From assembly GCA_964468345.1 (NCBI GenBank), contig CAYXVZ010000012.1, forward strand, positions 1 through 64,000: DNA of 64,000 nt. Direction: 5' to 3'. Positions within the stretch are counted from its first letter, which is position 1. The number at the start of each line of letters is the position of its first letter. The translations under genes were made by a program, and so were the position numbers. Under the pieces are notes generated by a model. It was not told the DNA's origin. It did no database searches and saw only the letters and a list, made by a program, of their open reading frames with translations. Below, one piece after another: positions 27,450-37,404 of the stretch. Origin of the DNA: DALYLB01 sp964468345. Lineage in GTDB: Bacteria > Acidobacteriota > Blastocatellia > RBC074.

Positions 27450-28489
27450 TCCTGGACGGGAACGCCGTTGACCGCTTTGACGATCAGGTGCGGCAGGTTC
27501 ATTCCATCGATCGGGCGGTAATCGGCGAACTGCAATTGCACCGCGATTTCCTTGCCTTCGGCCGGCGGATTCGATGGATCGGTTGAAACGATATAGCCGG
27601 CGTTCGGCATGATGATTTCCCTGTAACTGATCATATCCGCCCGCGAAGTCGCCTGGTCGATGAACATCCGGGCGGCGAATTCATCCGGTCCCGCGATTTC
27701 AATGGCATCGAGCGAGCGCGGTCCGGCGTTGACGAGACCGCCGTGCGAAAACGACAGCTTCGTTCCGGGCGTCGCGGTTTGGCCGAGCGCCAGCGCAAGG
27801 CAAAGGAAATCTTTTCGCGCCTGGCTTTCCAGCGAAGACTTGACCGAAGGGTTTTCAAGTCCCGGCGGCCGGTTGCCGCCGGCGGGACTTCCTTGCGCGG
27901 AGCGCCGTTCCTGGTTGAGTTGTTCGAGGCCGCTGCCGCGCCCTTCCGCGCTTGAGGTCGGAATGCGCATCCCGAGCATGGTTCGTTCGGTGGCCTGTCC
28001 TCCGGCGGGAATGTCATTGCGAACGCTGGTTCGCCCATTCACGGTGTCCCGCATTCCGATCGTACTGTTTGAGACTTGCGTGGGCGCGGAGTTTTGCAGC
28101 CCGGTAGATTGGGAAACCGATTCGTCCTCGCCGGCCGCGCTGCTGACTTGCCGATCGACCCAGAACTTGTCGCCGTTAACTGCCTGCAACATATTCACCG
28201 TGACGGATGGGCGCGGCGAGGATTTTTCGGTAATCAGGATTTTATCGGGCAAGAGGATTTCAAGGCGGACTTCGCCCGCCGTTTCTACCTTGCCGCTCCT
28301 GCGCCGGTATCTGCCCGTTGCGGACAGACTGCGCATCGATCGCAGCCTGGCTTCCTCCCCGATCGCCGCGCGGAGCTTTGCCAGTATGGCCGCCGCTTTG
28401 TCTTCCGGAACCGTCTGCGCATTCGATGCGCTCGGGCTTCCGAGAAAAACAAGACAGAACAGAAGGTAACCAATTCTTTCTGCGCGCAT
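27386..28489 (-). CDS. Secreted hypothetical protein
   Basis: A 367-residue protein. The ATG at 28489 (MRAERIGYLLFCLVFLG) is chosen because it begins a signal peptide ending SNAQ and follows AGAGGAAAT; an upstream ATG gives a non-native extension. The N-terminal and C-terminal parts look like a LolA/outer-membrane-sorting-like fold (LSATGRYRRRSGKVETAGEVRLEI; LQFADYRPIDGMNLPHLI), split by a low-complexity region (about 130-230). Function unknown. Confidence 0.6.
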   Translation of the reverse strand: MRAERIGYLLFCLVFLGSPSASNAQTVPEDKAAAILAKLRAAIGEEARLRSMRSLSATGRYRRRSGKVETAGEVRLEILLPDKILITEKSSPRPSVTVNMLQAVNGDKFWVDRQVSSAAGEDESVSQSTGLQNSAPTQVSNSTIGMRDTVNGRTSVRNDIPAGGQATERTMLGMRIPTSSAEGRGSGLEQLNQERRSAQGSPAGGNRPPGLENPSVKSSLESQARKDFLCLALALGQTATPGTKLSFSHGGLVNAGPRSLDAIEIAGPDEFAARMFIDQATSRADMISYREIIMPNAGYIVSTDPSNPPAEGKEIAVQLQFADYRPIDGMNLPHLIVKAVNGVPVQEWKIEKYKLNPDLKPKRFEKK

Positions 28490-28611
28490 AAGGCATTTCC
28501 TCTGATTCGGATTCGGAAGGGAAAGACGAGAACACGAAACAATCGAAACTTTTATTGTCGCTTCAACCTTGATCATCGTATCGGTCACTGGACCAAACAG
28601 CAAAAGAAGAG

Positions 28612-28684
28612 TTCACCGCGAAGAAACGAAGAGCACGAAGTTTGTTCCGTATTTTCTTCGTGCTCTTCGTTTCTTCGCGGTGAA
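28612..28684. repeat. Perfect 29-bp hairpin, ACGAAGAAACGAAGAGCACG family
   Basis: Arms 28612-28640 and 28656-28684 are exact inverses around a 15-nt loop. Same family as 40363-40450 (inside penicillin acylase) and 60816-60963. Confidence 0.92.
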
Positions 28685-28761
28685 AACATCTCCTTGAGTT
28701 CCATGCCGCTGGCTGAAATGACGACCATCGCTGTCATTTCGTTTGTTTCGTGCTCTCCCGA

Positions 28762-31311
28762 TCAATTCGCCAGGCCGACGCGGGCCAGCACCTGCTGGAA
28801 GCGCGGATGCTTGCGCAGCGGATCGAAGACCGGCTCGACCTGCAACTCCATCAGGCCGCCGTCGCGCTCCGCAACCGCGGTTTCTAGCGCGGCCAGGGCT
28901 TTGTTCTGCTCTCCGATTCGCAGCAGCACGGCCGCAATCGCCGTCGAGGGAACGTAGCGTTCTTTCGACTCCGCCGTCAATTGCGAGAGATATTCCCGCC
29001 AGAACGATTCGCGGCCTTTCGAATACGCCGTTTTCAGGGCATTGACGTGTTCGGGAGCTCCCCGGCCCAGTTGTTGCGCGCGGATGAATTCCAGAATCGC
29101 ATCCTGCGGCTGGCCTTTCTGTTCCAGAACGAGGCCCAGGCTGGAGTGCGCCGGGCCGTAATTGTCATTGAGCAGCAGCGTCTGGCGAAGATGATCGACT
29201 GCATCGTTATAGTCTCGCGCATAATAAGACACCGTGCCGAAGGTCTGATTGACGGGCAGGGATTTCGGATCGAGTTTGCGCGCCGTTTGCAGTTCGGCAT
29301 TCGCTTCGGCCGTCTTTCCCTGCAGGGCCAGAAACTCCGCATACCGGAGGCGCGGCGTCGCGTTTTTCGGCGCGAGTTCGATCGCCCGTTTGAATTCGCG
29401 CTCAGCCTCGCTCAGATTCCAATCGTAGCGCAGGTAAACCTGCGCCAGCGTCAGGTGCGCGTCGGGCAGATCGCTGTTCTTGCCGAGCGCGATGAGGGCG
29501 ACGTCTTTTGCCTTTTGCATTCCTTTGCGCGGCGGCAGGCCGTCGGAATTCAGCGCGTGACAGGCCGCGCAGCCCGCGGCCGCCAGCGAATAGGACGGAT
29601 CTTTCGCGAAGGCGGCCTCGAAAAATTCATCGGCTTTTTGCCGGTCTTCCTGCGTTCCGCGGTTCCAGTGATAACGGCCTTTCAAAAACAAATCATAGGC
29701 TTCCGGGCTGTTCGGCATGGACTTCGCGAGGCTTGCGGCCGCCGCATCGCTCAATCGGAATTCGAGTTTGCCGGTGATGCTGCGCGAAATTTCATCCTGA
29801 ATCGTGAGCAGGTCGGAAAGCTTTTTGTTGAATCGCTCGCCCCAGATCTGTCGCCCGTTGCGGGTGTTGACCAGTTCGGCATTGATCGTCAGGTTGTTTC
29901 CGCGGCGTTCGATGCGGCCGAGCAGAACGGCCTCTACATCCAGATCGCGGCCGACGGCGCGTTCGTCGATCTGTTGTCCTTTATAACGGAAGACCGAATT
30001 CCGCGCGCTGATGCTCAGGTCATCCCATTGCGAAAGGGAATTGATGATGCCTTCCGTGATTCCCTCGCTCAGGTACTCCGCGTCCGCATCGCCCGTGACA
30101 TTGACGAAGGGCATCACGGCGATCGTGTCGATTCTGGCGGCCTGCTGTTGATAGCGCGTATAGAAAAAGGCGCCCGCCGCCGCCAAACCCAGCAACAGAA
30201 CCGCCAGCGCCGGCAGCAGAAGTTTGCGCTTTTTCTTCGGTTCCGCCTGCGGCTGCGGCATCGGCGTCACGATCGTTTGCACCGGCTCGGCCACGGAAGG
30301 AATGGCGCTGGTCTCATAGCTGAAATGCTCGCCGGAGGCCGGCGTCACGACCGTGTCGAGACCGGCCGAGCCGATCAGGCCCTCGACATAGGTCGTCTCG
30401 AGATGCACGGCGGGATCGGATGAAATCACGGGAATTCCCTGATCGAGCGAATACTCCAACCGCGATTTGATTCGCTTGAGCGCGGTGATGACTTCATAGC
30501 CGTACTGAAATCTCTCTTCCCGGTTTTTGGCCAGCAGCTTATAGATCACCTCTTCGAGTTCGATCGGAATGCCCGGGATGCGTTCGGACGGGCGCGGCGG
30601 AATGCTGGTCAGCAGGGCGGCGATGATGTCGCTTGTCGTCGGTCCCGCGAAGGGACGCTCGCCGGTGATCATTTCATAGAGCACGACGCCGAGGCTGAAC
30701 AGATCCGTGCGGCCGTCGAGCTTTTGCCCGCGCGCCTGTTCCGGCGACATATACGCCACCGTGCCGATCACCAGCCCGGGTTGCGTCTGCAGCATCGATC
30801 GCGTGTTGACCATCGCTTCATCGAGGTCGGCGGTGTCCGTTTCCGTCAGCTTCGCCAGGCCGAAATCCAGGACTTTGATATAGCCATCCGGGCGAAGCAT
30901 GATGTTCTCGGGTTTGATGTCGCGATGAATGATGCCCGCATTGTGCGCCGCGCCGAGCGCGCTGGCCGTCTGAATCGCAATTTCGAGCGCATCGCTCAAG
31001 CTCAGCTTTCGTCCCGCAATCGCATCTCGCAGCGTTTGCCCCTCGATGAACTCGGTCGCAATGAAGTGCGTGTCCTCCGTCCGGCCGATATCGAAGATCG
31101 TCAGGATGCTCGGGTGATTCAGGCCCGAGGCCGACCGCGCTTCATTCTCGAAGCGCCGCACGCGAAGCTCATCCTGCATAAACGTTTCGGGCAGAATCTT
31201 GAGCGCCACCTTGCGCCGCAGCCGCTCATCCTCCGCGAGATAAACCTCGCCCATTCCGCCCGCGCCCAGCTTTTTTATGATGCGATAGTGTGAAAGCGAT
31301 TGCTCGATCAT
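28762..31311 (-). CDS. Ser/Thr protein kinase with TolB-like and TPR domains
   Basis: An 849-residue membrane kinase starting at MIEQSLSHYRI (31311); the longer frame upstream comes from the hairpin element. Kinase domain about 9-275 with glycine loop LGAGGMGEVY, VALKIL lysine, HRDIKPEN and LDFGLAK. One TM helix near 400. Extracytoplasmic part: TolB-N/CyaB-like beta domain (IAVMPFVNVTGDADAEYLSEGITEGI) and TPRs. This architecture is frequent in Acidobacteriota; the signal sensed is unknown. Confidence 0.92.
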   Translation of the reverse strand: MIEQSLSHYRIIKKLGAGGMGEVYLAEDERLRRKVALKILPETFMQDELRVRRFENEARSASGLNHPSILTIFDIGRTEDTHFIATEFIEGQTLRDAIAGRKLSLSDALEIAIQTASALGAAHNAGIIHRDIKPENIMLRPDGYIKVLDFGLAKLTETDTADLDEAMVNTRSMLQTQPGLVIGTVAYMSPEQARGQKLDGRTDLFSLGVVLYEMITGERPFAGPTTSDIIAALLTSIPPRPSERIPGIPIELEEVIYKLLAKNREERFQYGYEVITALKRIKSRLEYSLDQGIPVISSDPAVHLETTYVEGLIGSAGLDTVVTPASGEHFSYETSAIPSVAEPVQTIVTPMPQPQAEPKKKRKLLLPALAVLLLGLAAAGAFFYTRYQQQAARIDTIAVMPFVNVTGDADAEYLSEGITEGIINSLSQWDDLSISARNSVFRYKGQQIDERAVGRDLDVEAVLLGRIERRGNNLTINAELVNTRNGRQIWGERFNKKLSDLLTIQDEISRSITGKLEFRLSDAAAASLAKSMPNSPEAYDLFLKGRYHWNRGTQEDRQKADEFFEAAFAKDPSYSLAAAGCAACHALNSDGLPPRKGMQKAKDVALIALGKNSDLPDAHLTLAQVYLRYDWNLSEAEREFKRAIELAPKNATPRLRYAEFLALQGKTAEANAELQTARKLDPKSLPVNQTFGTVSYYARDYNDAVDHLRQTLLLNDNYGPAHSSLGLVLEQKGQPQDAILEFIRAQQLGRGAPEHVNALKTAYSKGRESFWREYLSQLTAESKERYVPSTAIAAVLLRIGEQNKALAALETAVAERDGGLMELQVEPVFDPLRKHPRFQQVLARVGLAN

Positions 31312-31325
31312 ATGCTTATAAAACA

Positions 31326-31473
31326 GGGGGGAGGGGCGAGGGATGAGGGGCGAGGGCAGAAGATTGATTCTCCGCTGCTGCCTTCGATTATTGGGTGCGT
31401 GGCAAGTAATGCCTTTCACTCGCCCCTTGTCCCTCTCCTCTCGTCCCTTTCTTCTCGCCCCTCGCCCCTTTCC
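31326..31473. repeat. Hairpin element, GGGGCGAG family
   Basis: The left arm GAGGGGCGAGGGATGAGGGG pairs with right-arm CTCGCCCCTCGCCCCTT-type repeats. It fills the gap between the kinase and the peroxiredoxin stop. Same family at 35690-35762 and 62642-62700. Confidence 0.8.
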
Positions 31474-31477
31474 TTCG

Positions 31478-32044
<567 letters not shown>

Positions 32045-32172
32045 AGCTATCGTTCTCCCTTATTGATATTTGTTTCGCCGCTTGTAAAACGGCCATATGC
32101 GATGCTCTGTATTAGATCCCATCCGCAATTGACTACGCAATGCGCGGCGCATTCGGATTTCAGAATCTGTGT

Positions 32173-32730
32173 TTATCGCCGAGGCTTTCGGTTGGCGGGT
32201 TGCAGGCCGGAATCGGTCAGCAAAGTCACGCGGTGTTGCGCTCCGGGCGGCGCCTGAAACGAGGTATGCCGATGGACAACCACCCAATGGCCATTCTCTT
32301 TGGCGTAAAAGGTGGAGATGCGCCCTTCATTCACGGTCCGTTTGCCGTTTTCGCGGGATTCCAGGCGGAAGTTGGCGGCCGAGAAAGCGGCGTCGCCATA
32401 GACGCGCGCCACGCGATTGCTGAGGGTGCGTTTGATTTTGGCGGAGCCCGCGAACATTTGTTCGTACAATTTTCGGATTTCCTCGAAGCCCTTGAATTGC
32501 CGGCGTTCGAAAAACCAGAGCAGGTCCGGATCGTGCGAAAAATATTGCTCGATAAATTTTAGATCCCGTTTTTCCCAGGCGGCGGCAAATTCGTCTTCGA
32601 GGCGCAGGATCGCCTGTACGTCCGGGGGCGGGGAATTTTGCGCAGCCCCTATTGTTTCAACCAGAGACAGCCAGAAAAAACAAAAGAGAATAAAACTCCG
32701 AGCGATCATCTTTTTCCAGAAATTCAGCAT
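32173..32730 (-). CDS. Secreted DUF4440/SnoaL-like protein
   Basis: A 185-residue protein with an N-terminal membrane or signal segment (SFILFCFFWLSLVETIGAAQ) and a NTF2-like DUF4440 domain (ILRLEDEFAAAWEKRDLKFIEQYF... GRISTFYAKENGHWVVVHRH). Such domains bind small molecules or act as ketosteroid-isomerase-like enzymes; the role here is unknown. The start is uncertain among ATGs at 32775, 32730 and 32709. Confidence 0.7.
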   Translation of the reverse strand: MLNFWKKMIARSFILFCFFWLSLVETIGAAQNSPPPDVQAILRLEDEFAAAWEKRDLKFIEQYFSHDPDLLWFFERRQFKGFEEIRKLYEQMFAGSAKIKRTLSNRVARVYGDAAFSAANFRLESRENGKRTVNEGRISTFYAKENGHWVVVHRHTSFQAPPGAQHRVTLLTDSGLQPANRKPRR

Positions 32731-33002
32731 CAAGGAAACCGTCCTTTTCGTACAGGGGAGTCGGGAAACCGGCAAGGAAGCTGGCAGCGACCAGGACAGA
32801 TGCGCCGCTATGCCGTGTTACGATAGCGCGAAGAGAGAAAAATTCTTCTCTTGCATTGTCGGATTCTGAATTTTACACTCCGACGAAGAAAAAAGTGTCC
32901 TGGTCCCCCATTCGATCCTGTTTCCGGTCCCCGCGAAAATGCTCTTCATCTATTCATGTTGTAGTTGGACCACAGTCCCATCTGGAAGGAGTTTACGAGA
33001 AT

Positions 33003-33842
33003 ATGACATCCCGAACACTGGTTCGTATGTTTTGGAGTGCGCTGTTTCTGGCCATTGTCGCCGGCTGCGCAACGGATAGCTATGCGCAGTTTGACAAGCT
33101 GAAGAAGAAAATTCCCGGCATGGGAGGGGGCAGCAGCGAGATCGATTCGATCCTGAGCCAAATGGACAGCGCCCGCATCCGTTCGGCGTATGCCCGCGTG
33201 ACGCTCAGTCTGGCCGATGACGTGATTCGCCGGCAGGCGCTGCGCAACACGACCAAAAAATCCTCGGCGGCGCAGATTGAAAAAGACAAAAAGGATCTCG
33301 AAGCGCTCGATAAGTCGATCGCGGAGAAAAAGAAATTGCTGGCCGAATTGGGCCGCCAGACCGGCAGCAGCAAATACGACGAAAAAACCTCGGAAAACGT
33401 CGATGCACAGCTCAAGTCCGATCAGGAAAAGCGCGATGAAAAGCGCGCCATGATCGACGCCGAAATCGCCGATAAGGAAAAGAATGAAAAAGGCCTGGGC
33501 GCGAAGGACAAGGAAAACTACGGCAAGCTTGCGCGCCTGCTTTTTACGGCGGCCAAGCAGGAAAAGGAAGCCGTCGATACCGCGCGTGAAGTCCAACCCC
33601 GCGCTGAATCCGCCGCGCGCAATACCAGCAATAATCCCGGCAGTCTTGCTTCCACCCAGCCCAAGCGCCTGAACGAAGGACTCAAGGGGCTCAATGAAAT
33701 CATCGCCGAAGGCCCGGCGCATATTTCGACCCTCACCAGCGTCGCGAACCATCTGGCCAAGATCGGCGGCATCGATTTGACCGATGCCAAATATCAATCC
33801 CGCGTCGTCACGGACGAAGACGAGATTCCGACCGATTGGTAA
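33003..33842 (+). CDS. Coiled-coil lipoprotein
   Basis: A 279-residue protein starting at ATG 33003 (AAGGAG about 15 bp before). The signal peptide ends in a lipobox, AIVAGC. The middle (about 75-190) is a long charged coiled coil (KKDLEALDKSIAEKKKLL..). It is the first of four genes in the same direction ending with a Ser/Thr kinase. Function unknown; a periplasmic scaffold is possible. Confidence 0.65.
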   Translation: MTSRTLVRMFWSALFLAIVAGCATDSYAQFDKLKKKIPGMGGGSSEIDSILSQMDSARIRSAYARVTLSLADDVIRRQALRNTTKKSSAAQIEKDKKDLEALDKSIAEKKKLLAELGRQTGSSKYDEKTSENVDAQLKSDQEKRDEKRAMIDAEIADKEKNEKGLGAKDKENYGKLARLLFTAAKQEKEAVDTAREVQPRAESAARNTSNNPGSLASTQPKRLNEGLKGLNEIIAEGPAHISTLTSVANHLAKIGGIDLTDAKYQSRVVTDEDEIPTDW

Positions 33843-33860
33843 TTTTCAGGGCACAGCATC

Positions 33861-34850
33861 ATGCGTCAAATCAAATTGCATCAAAAGAAATTCGACCTTG
33901 ATCATTACTGCTGCATTGAAAGGTATTGGCCACGGAGGCACAGAGGCACAGAGCGTAAAGAGAGAGGAATTCTTTCTCCGGCAAAACTCTTTGCCTCGGC
34001 GCCTCTGTGGCATTTTCTTCCGATCTTTTTCCTGCTGACGGCATCCTGGGCCTATGCCCAGGACCCGCCGACGGTTGGCGTGCGCTATTTCCGCATCAGC
34101 GCGGCCAGCGACGGCGAATACCGCGGCGATGCAAAAGCGCTGGCCAGTTCGCTGCGCATTGCGCTCGACACGACCAAGGGGTTCAAGCAGATCGTCACGC
34201 TCGACGACGAGCAGGTCGAGCAGTTGACCAAAATCATCGCGGATTCGAAAAAGGGCGCCTACAATCGCGCGCTGCCCGGCAACCTTGCCGAAGCGCCGGA
34301 TGCCTATATCTTCCCGGAACTTTTGCGGGTCGGCGCGGTCGAGCGCGATCTGTTCGCGCGGATCGAAATCACCTACACGATCGAGATGGGCGCTTCGGCC
34401 GTCGATCCCGTGACGCGGGCGATTTTGTTCAGCGACAAGGTCACGATCAGCGAAAAGCGGAATAAGACGGACAGTCGCGGCGGCGCGAAGAACGTCTATG
34501 AAGATCTCGTTGCCAAGGCCGTCGATCGCCTGGCCGCGAAGATGGCAGCGTTCTTTTTGAAGCGCGGCCGCATTCTTCGCGTGGCCGAAGACCAGCAGAC
34601 GATCTTTATCAATCTCGGCTCGCGTCACGGCATCAAGCCCGGCGACAAGTTCACGGTTCACGCGACCGCGAAGGAAGGGAACTCGGCGGTCGGGGATACG
34701 GCCGAAGAGGAAGGCCTCGCCGAATTCGATCTCGACTCGAAGGGCGGCCTCGAAATCACCGAAGTCCGCGAGAACGCCGCGAAAGGCAAGCTGACCGGCG
34801 GCGCGAAAGGCGTGGCCAAGGGCGACTCGGTCCGATACGTGAAGCAATAA
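33861..34850 (+). CDS. Secreted FlgT/CsgG-like protein
   Basis: A 329-residue exported protein. Its C-terminal half resembles the FlgT C-terminal/beta-barrel module (TIFINLGSRHGIKPGDKFTVH) and the N-terminal part a TolB-N/CsgG-like fold (TVGVRYFRIS.. LEVQ-like helices). The signal peptide is unusual: residues about 24-53 (WPRRHRGTERKERG...) are encoded by a hairpin element (33930-34014), and the hydrophobic core FLPIFFLLTASWAYAQ follows. No other in-frame start after the element exists, so the repeat must be translated. Confidence 0.6.
   Translation: MRQIKLHQKKFDLDHYCCIERYWPRRHRGTERKERGILSPAKLFASAPLWHFLPIFFLLTASWAYAQDPPTVGVRYFRISAASDGEYRGDAKALASSLRIALDTTKGFKQIVTLDDEQVEQLTKIIADSKKGAYNRALPGNLAEAPDAYIFPELLRVGAVERDLFARIEITYTIEMGASAVDPVTRAILFSDKVTISEKRNKTDSRGGAKNVYEDLVAKAVDRLAAKMAAFFLKRGRILRVAEDQQTIFINLGSRHGIKPGDKFTVHATAKEGNSAVGDTAEEEGLAEFDLDSKGGLEITEVRENAAKGKLTGGAKGVAKGDSVRYVKQ
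33930..34014. repeat. Hairpin element, GGCCACRGAGRCACAGAGG family, within a signal peptide
   Basis: GCCACGGAGGCACAGAGGC at the left mirrors GCCTCGGCGCCTCTGTGGC on the right. It is translated in frame near the start of the gene at 33861. Related to 34894-34966. Confidence 0.8.
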
Positions 34851-34859
34851 GGACAGGCA

Positions 34860-35681
34860 ATGAAAAAGCTCATTTCTATCTATACCGGGCGAGTTTGGCC
34901 ACAGAGACACAGAGGCGCAGAGAGGGGAACAGAGGTTCTGCGTCTTTGTGCTCTGTTGGCCATGTTTTGCGTACCATTCGTGCTTGCAGAGGCGCAGAAT
35001 AAGGCGCAATCGCCGCGCCGGCCGTTGTTGATCTTTCTCGATCTGAAAGAGACGAATCTCGGCAATGCTTCGACGGTGGCGATCAATACCTTGACCGAAA
35101 AACTGGATGACGCGAAGTTCCGCGTGACCACCAATCGCCGCGAAGCCATCATGATCATCGACGGCACGATCAGCTCGCGGCCTTCGCCCGTAACCGATGA
35201 AGTCAAGAAAGAAGGCGGCGTCAATGCCGATGCAACCGCTTCGGTGCGATTGCTCATCGGCACCGAAGTCATCGCGACCAGCGTCGTGCGTAGCAACCCC
35301 GGCGATTGGGGCGTGCAGGCCGATCGCGTCGGCGAAGACCGCTTGATCGAGGTCGCCGGCATGGTGGCTGAAGATCTTTTCAGCGACGAGTTCTTTCAAC
35401 AGATTGTCCCGCCTTCGTCTTCGCCCGATAACAAAGGCGCGACGACCAAATCCACGCCGCAACCGAAATACGCCGCCCGCAAGCCCGCCCGCAAACCCGG
35501 CGTCGGCTTTCTCGAAATCGTCAAAATGGTCGAAAATTACGCGCCCGAAGACCGCATCGTCAGCGCGCTCAAAAAGTACGGCATCAAATTCAAACCGCGC
35601 GATCCCGCCCTCAATCAACTTCGATCGATGGGCGCGAGCGAATCGCTCATCAGCGCGGTGAAATCGTCGAATGTGGTCTGA
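34860..35681 (+). CDS. Secreted hypothetical protein with repeat-derived signal peptide
   Basis: A 273-residue protein, start fixed by AAGGACA before ATG 34860. Signal peptide MKKLISIYTGRVWPQRHRGA.. then LLAMFCVPFVLAEAQ; residues about 12-33 come from a hairpin element. The mature part has a nucleotide- or ligand-binding-like beta/alpha start (PLLIFLDLKETNLGNASTVAINTLTEKL) that resembles CsgG/TolB-N folds, a Lys/Pro linker and a C-terminal helical DUF-like tail (IVSALKKYGIKFKPRD). Lies in tandem with 33861 and may be functionally linked. Confidence 0.6.
   Translation: MKKLISIYTGRVWPQRHRGAERGTEVLRLCALLAMFCVPFVLAEAQNKAQSPRRPLLIFLDLKETNLGNASTVAINTLTEKLDDAKFRVTTNRREAIMIIDGTISSRPSPVTDEVKKEGGVNADATASVRLLIGTEVIATSVVRSNPGDWGVQADRVGEDRLIEVAGMVAEDLFSDEFFQQIVPPSSSPDNKGATTKSTPQPKYAARKPARKPGVGFLEIVKMVENYAPEDRIVSALKKYGIKFKPRDPALNQLRSMGASESLISAVKSSNVV
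34894..34966. repeat. Hairpin element, GGCCACAGAGACACAGAGG family, within a signal peptide
   Basis: GGCCACAGAGACACAGAGGC at the left mirrors GCGTCTTTGTGCTCTGTTGGCC on the right. Read in frame in the gene at 34860. The neighbouring gene carries the same family at the equivalent place. Confidence 0.8.
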
Positions 35682-35689
35682 AGGCAGGG

Positions 35690-35762
35690 GGAAGGGAAGA
35701 GGGGCGAGGGGCGAGAGAAAACTTGCCTCTCGCCCCTCGCCCCTAACCCCTCGCCCCTTTCT
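35690..35762. repeat. Hairpin element, GGGGCGAG family
   Basis: GAGGGGCGAGGGGCGAGAG pairs with CTCTCGCCCCTCGCCCC around a short loop, plus an extra CCCCTCGCCCC copy. It lies 9 bp after one gene and 4 bp before the kinase ATG. Confidence 0.88.
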
Positions 35763-35765
35763 TTT

Positions 35766-37394
35766 ATGATTGGCACAACCATCGGCAATTACAAAATCAC
35801 CGGGGAACTGGCGAAAGGCGGGATGGGCGCGGTGTATCGGGCGCATCACGTGACGCTGCCGCGCGAAGTGGTCGTGAAATCCATTTTGCTTTCCTCGTTT
35901 CCGCCGCATCTGCAGGAACAGCTCAAGACGCGTTTTCTGCGCGAAGCGCTGGTGCAATCGCAACTCGACCATCCGAACATCGTGCGGGTGCTGGAATTTT
36001 TCGTGACGGAGGAGAACTATTTTCTGGTCATGGAATACGTCGCCGGCCTGAGCCTGCGCGATTTGCTGCGCCGGCAGGGACGACTGAGTCCCGAACAGGC
36101 ATTGCCGTTGTTCAAGCAGGCGCTGAGCGCGCTCGAATACGCGCACAATTTCACCTATGTCGATGAAGGCGGCGGGCGCTACACGGGCATTACGCATCGC
36201 GATATCAAGCCGGGAAATTTTCTGCTCGACGGCATGGCGCGGTTGAAACTGACGGATTTCGGCATCGTCAAAACCGCGACCGAACAGGGAATGACGCGGA
36301 CCGGATTCAATCCGGGCACGGCCGAATATATGTCGCCGGAACAGATTCGGGGCGCGAAAGTGGATACGCGATCGGACCTCTATAGCCTGGGCGTGACGTT
36401 TTATGAAATGCTGGCCGGGCGGCTGCCCTTTCCGCATACCGATGCCGGGTCGGAATATGAAGTGATGCGCGGCCATATCGAACTGACGCCGCCGCCCCTG
36501 CACGAACTCGTGCCGGGGCTGCCGGCGCCGCTGGCGGCGATCATCACGAAAGCGCTGGAAAAAGATCCGAACACGCGCTTTCAAACCGCGACGGATTTTT
36601 TGCAGGCCGTCATTGCCTATGAGCGCCGCGGCATCACCGCGCCGCAATCCGTGCGCGCACCGCAGCCGCAGGGAACGCATTCGATGACGGAAGTGCTGCC
36701 CGTCGCGGCCCGGCCGAATACGAATCCATCGACCGATTTGACGGCTCCGCGCGGGGCGCAGGTGAGTGCGCAGCCGACCATCGTGACAACGCCCGCGCCG
36801 GTCCAATCGACCAATGCCGCGCCGCCCGCGGCCGTGCCCGCGACCAATGTCATGCCGCCGCCCGTGCGAACGGCCGATCCCGCGCCGCGTCCTGCGCCGC
36901 CGCCTGCGCCGCCGGCATCGCAATCGACGAACAGTACCGGCTTTTTTATCCTGATTGCGCTCATCGGCCTTGCGCTCATCGGCGGCGCGGCTTTTTTCAC
37001 CTTTCAGAAAAAGGTCGCCGACGCCGTCTCGACGACGATGACGACATCGAGCCCCGCGCCGCAGATCCAGCCTACAAAGCCTCCCGCCGCAGTCGAAGAT
37101 AACCGCCTTCGCCTCGCTCGTGCCGCGGAAGAAAAAGAGGAATATAAAACGGCCATTCAGCAGTACGAATCCTTCCTCGGCGAAAATGCGCAATCGGCGG
37201 AGGCCGCCGCGCTTCGCGAACGCGTCGTCATGCTCAAAAAAGTAGCGGGTTTGCTGTCCGTCGCTGAGACCGAACTGGACAAGGAAGATTACGCCGCGGC
37301 TAAGCGCGATTTCGAAGCTGTGCTCAAGCTTCGCCCGGAGTCGAAGCTCGCGCAGGCCGGGATTCTATTGATCGAGAACGAAACGAAAAAATAA
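35766..37394 (+). CDS. Ser/Thr protein kinase with TPR-like C-terminus
   Basis: A 542-residue PknB-type kinase: glycine loop LAKGGMGAVYRA, VVKSIL lysine, HRDIKPGNFLL, DFGIVK, GTAEYMSPEQIRG. A long Pro/Ala/Thr-rich linker (about 290-390) leads to one TM helix (FFILIALIGLALIGGAAFF) and an extracytoplasmic helical repeat region (RLARAAEEKEEYKTAIQQYESFL). It closes the 33003-37394 cluster and might phosphorylate a partner linked to those envelope proteins. Confidence 0.92.
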   Translation: MIGTTIGNYKITGELAKGGMGAVYRAHHVTLPREVVVKSILLSSFPPHLQEQLKTRFLREALVQSQLDHPNIVRVLEFFVTEENYFLVMEYVAGLSLRDLLRRQGRLSPEQALPLFKQALSALEYAHNFTYVDEGGGRYTGITHRDIKPGNFLLDGMARLKLTDFGIVKTATEQGMTRTGFNPGTAEYMSPEQIRGAKVDTRSDLYSLGVTFYEMLAGRLPFPHTDAGSEYEVMRGHIELTPPPLHELVPGLPAPLAAIITKALEKDPNTRFQTATDFLQAVIAYERRGITAPQSVRAPQPQGTHSMTEVLPVAARPNTNPSTDLTAPRGAQVSAQPTIVTTPAPVQSTNAAPPAAVPATNVMPPPVRTADPAPRPAPPPAPPASQSTNSTGFFILIALIGLALIGGAAFFTFQKKVADAVSTTMTTSSPAPQIQPTKPPAAVEDNRLRLARAAEEKEEYKTAIQQYESFLGENAQSAEAAALRERVVMLKKVAGLLSVAETELDKEDYAAAKRDFEAVLKLRPESKLAQAGILLIENETKK

Positions 37395-37404
37395 ATCAGG
37401 TCGA

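Noticed and set aside
31312..31419. N-terminal extension of the kinase
   Set aside because: It is encoded in the GGGGCGAG element and precedes the standard kinase start MIEQSLSHYRI.
33846..37193. 1115-codon minus-strand frame
   Set aside because: It is antisense to three plus-strand genes with recognisable domains; its composition (Arg/His-rich) is that of a shadow frame.
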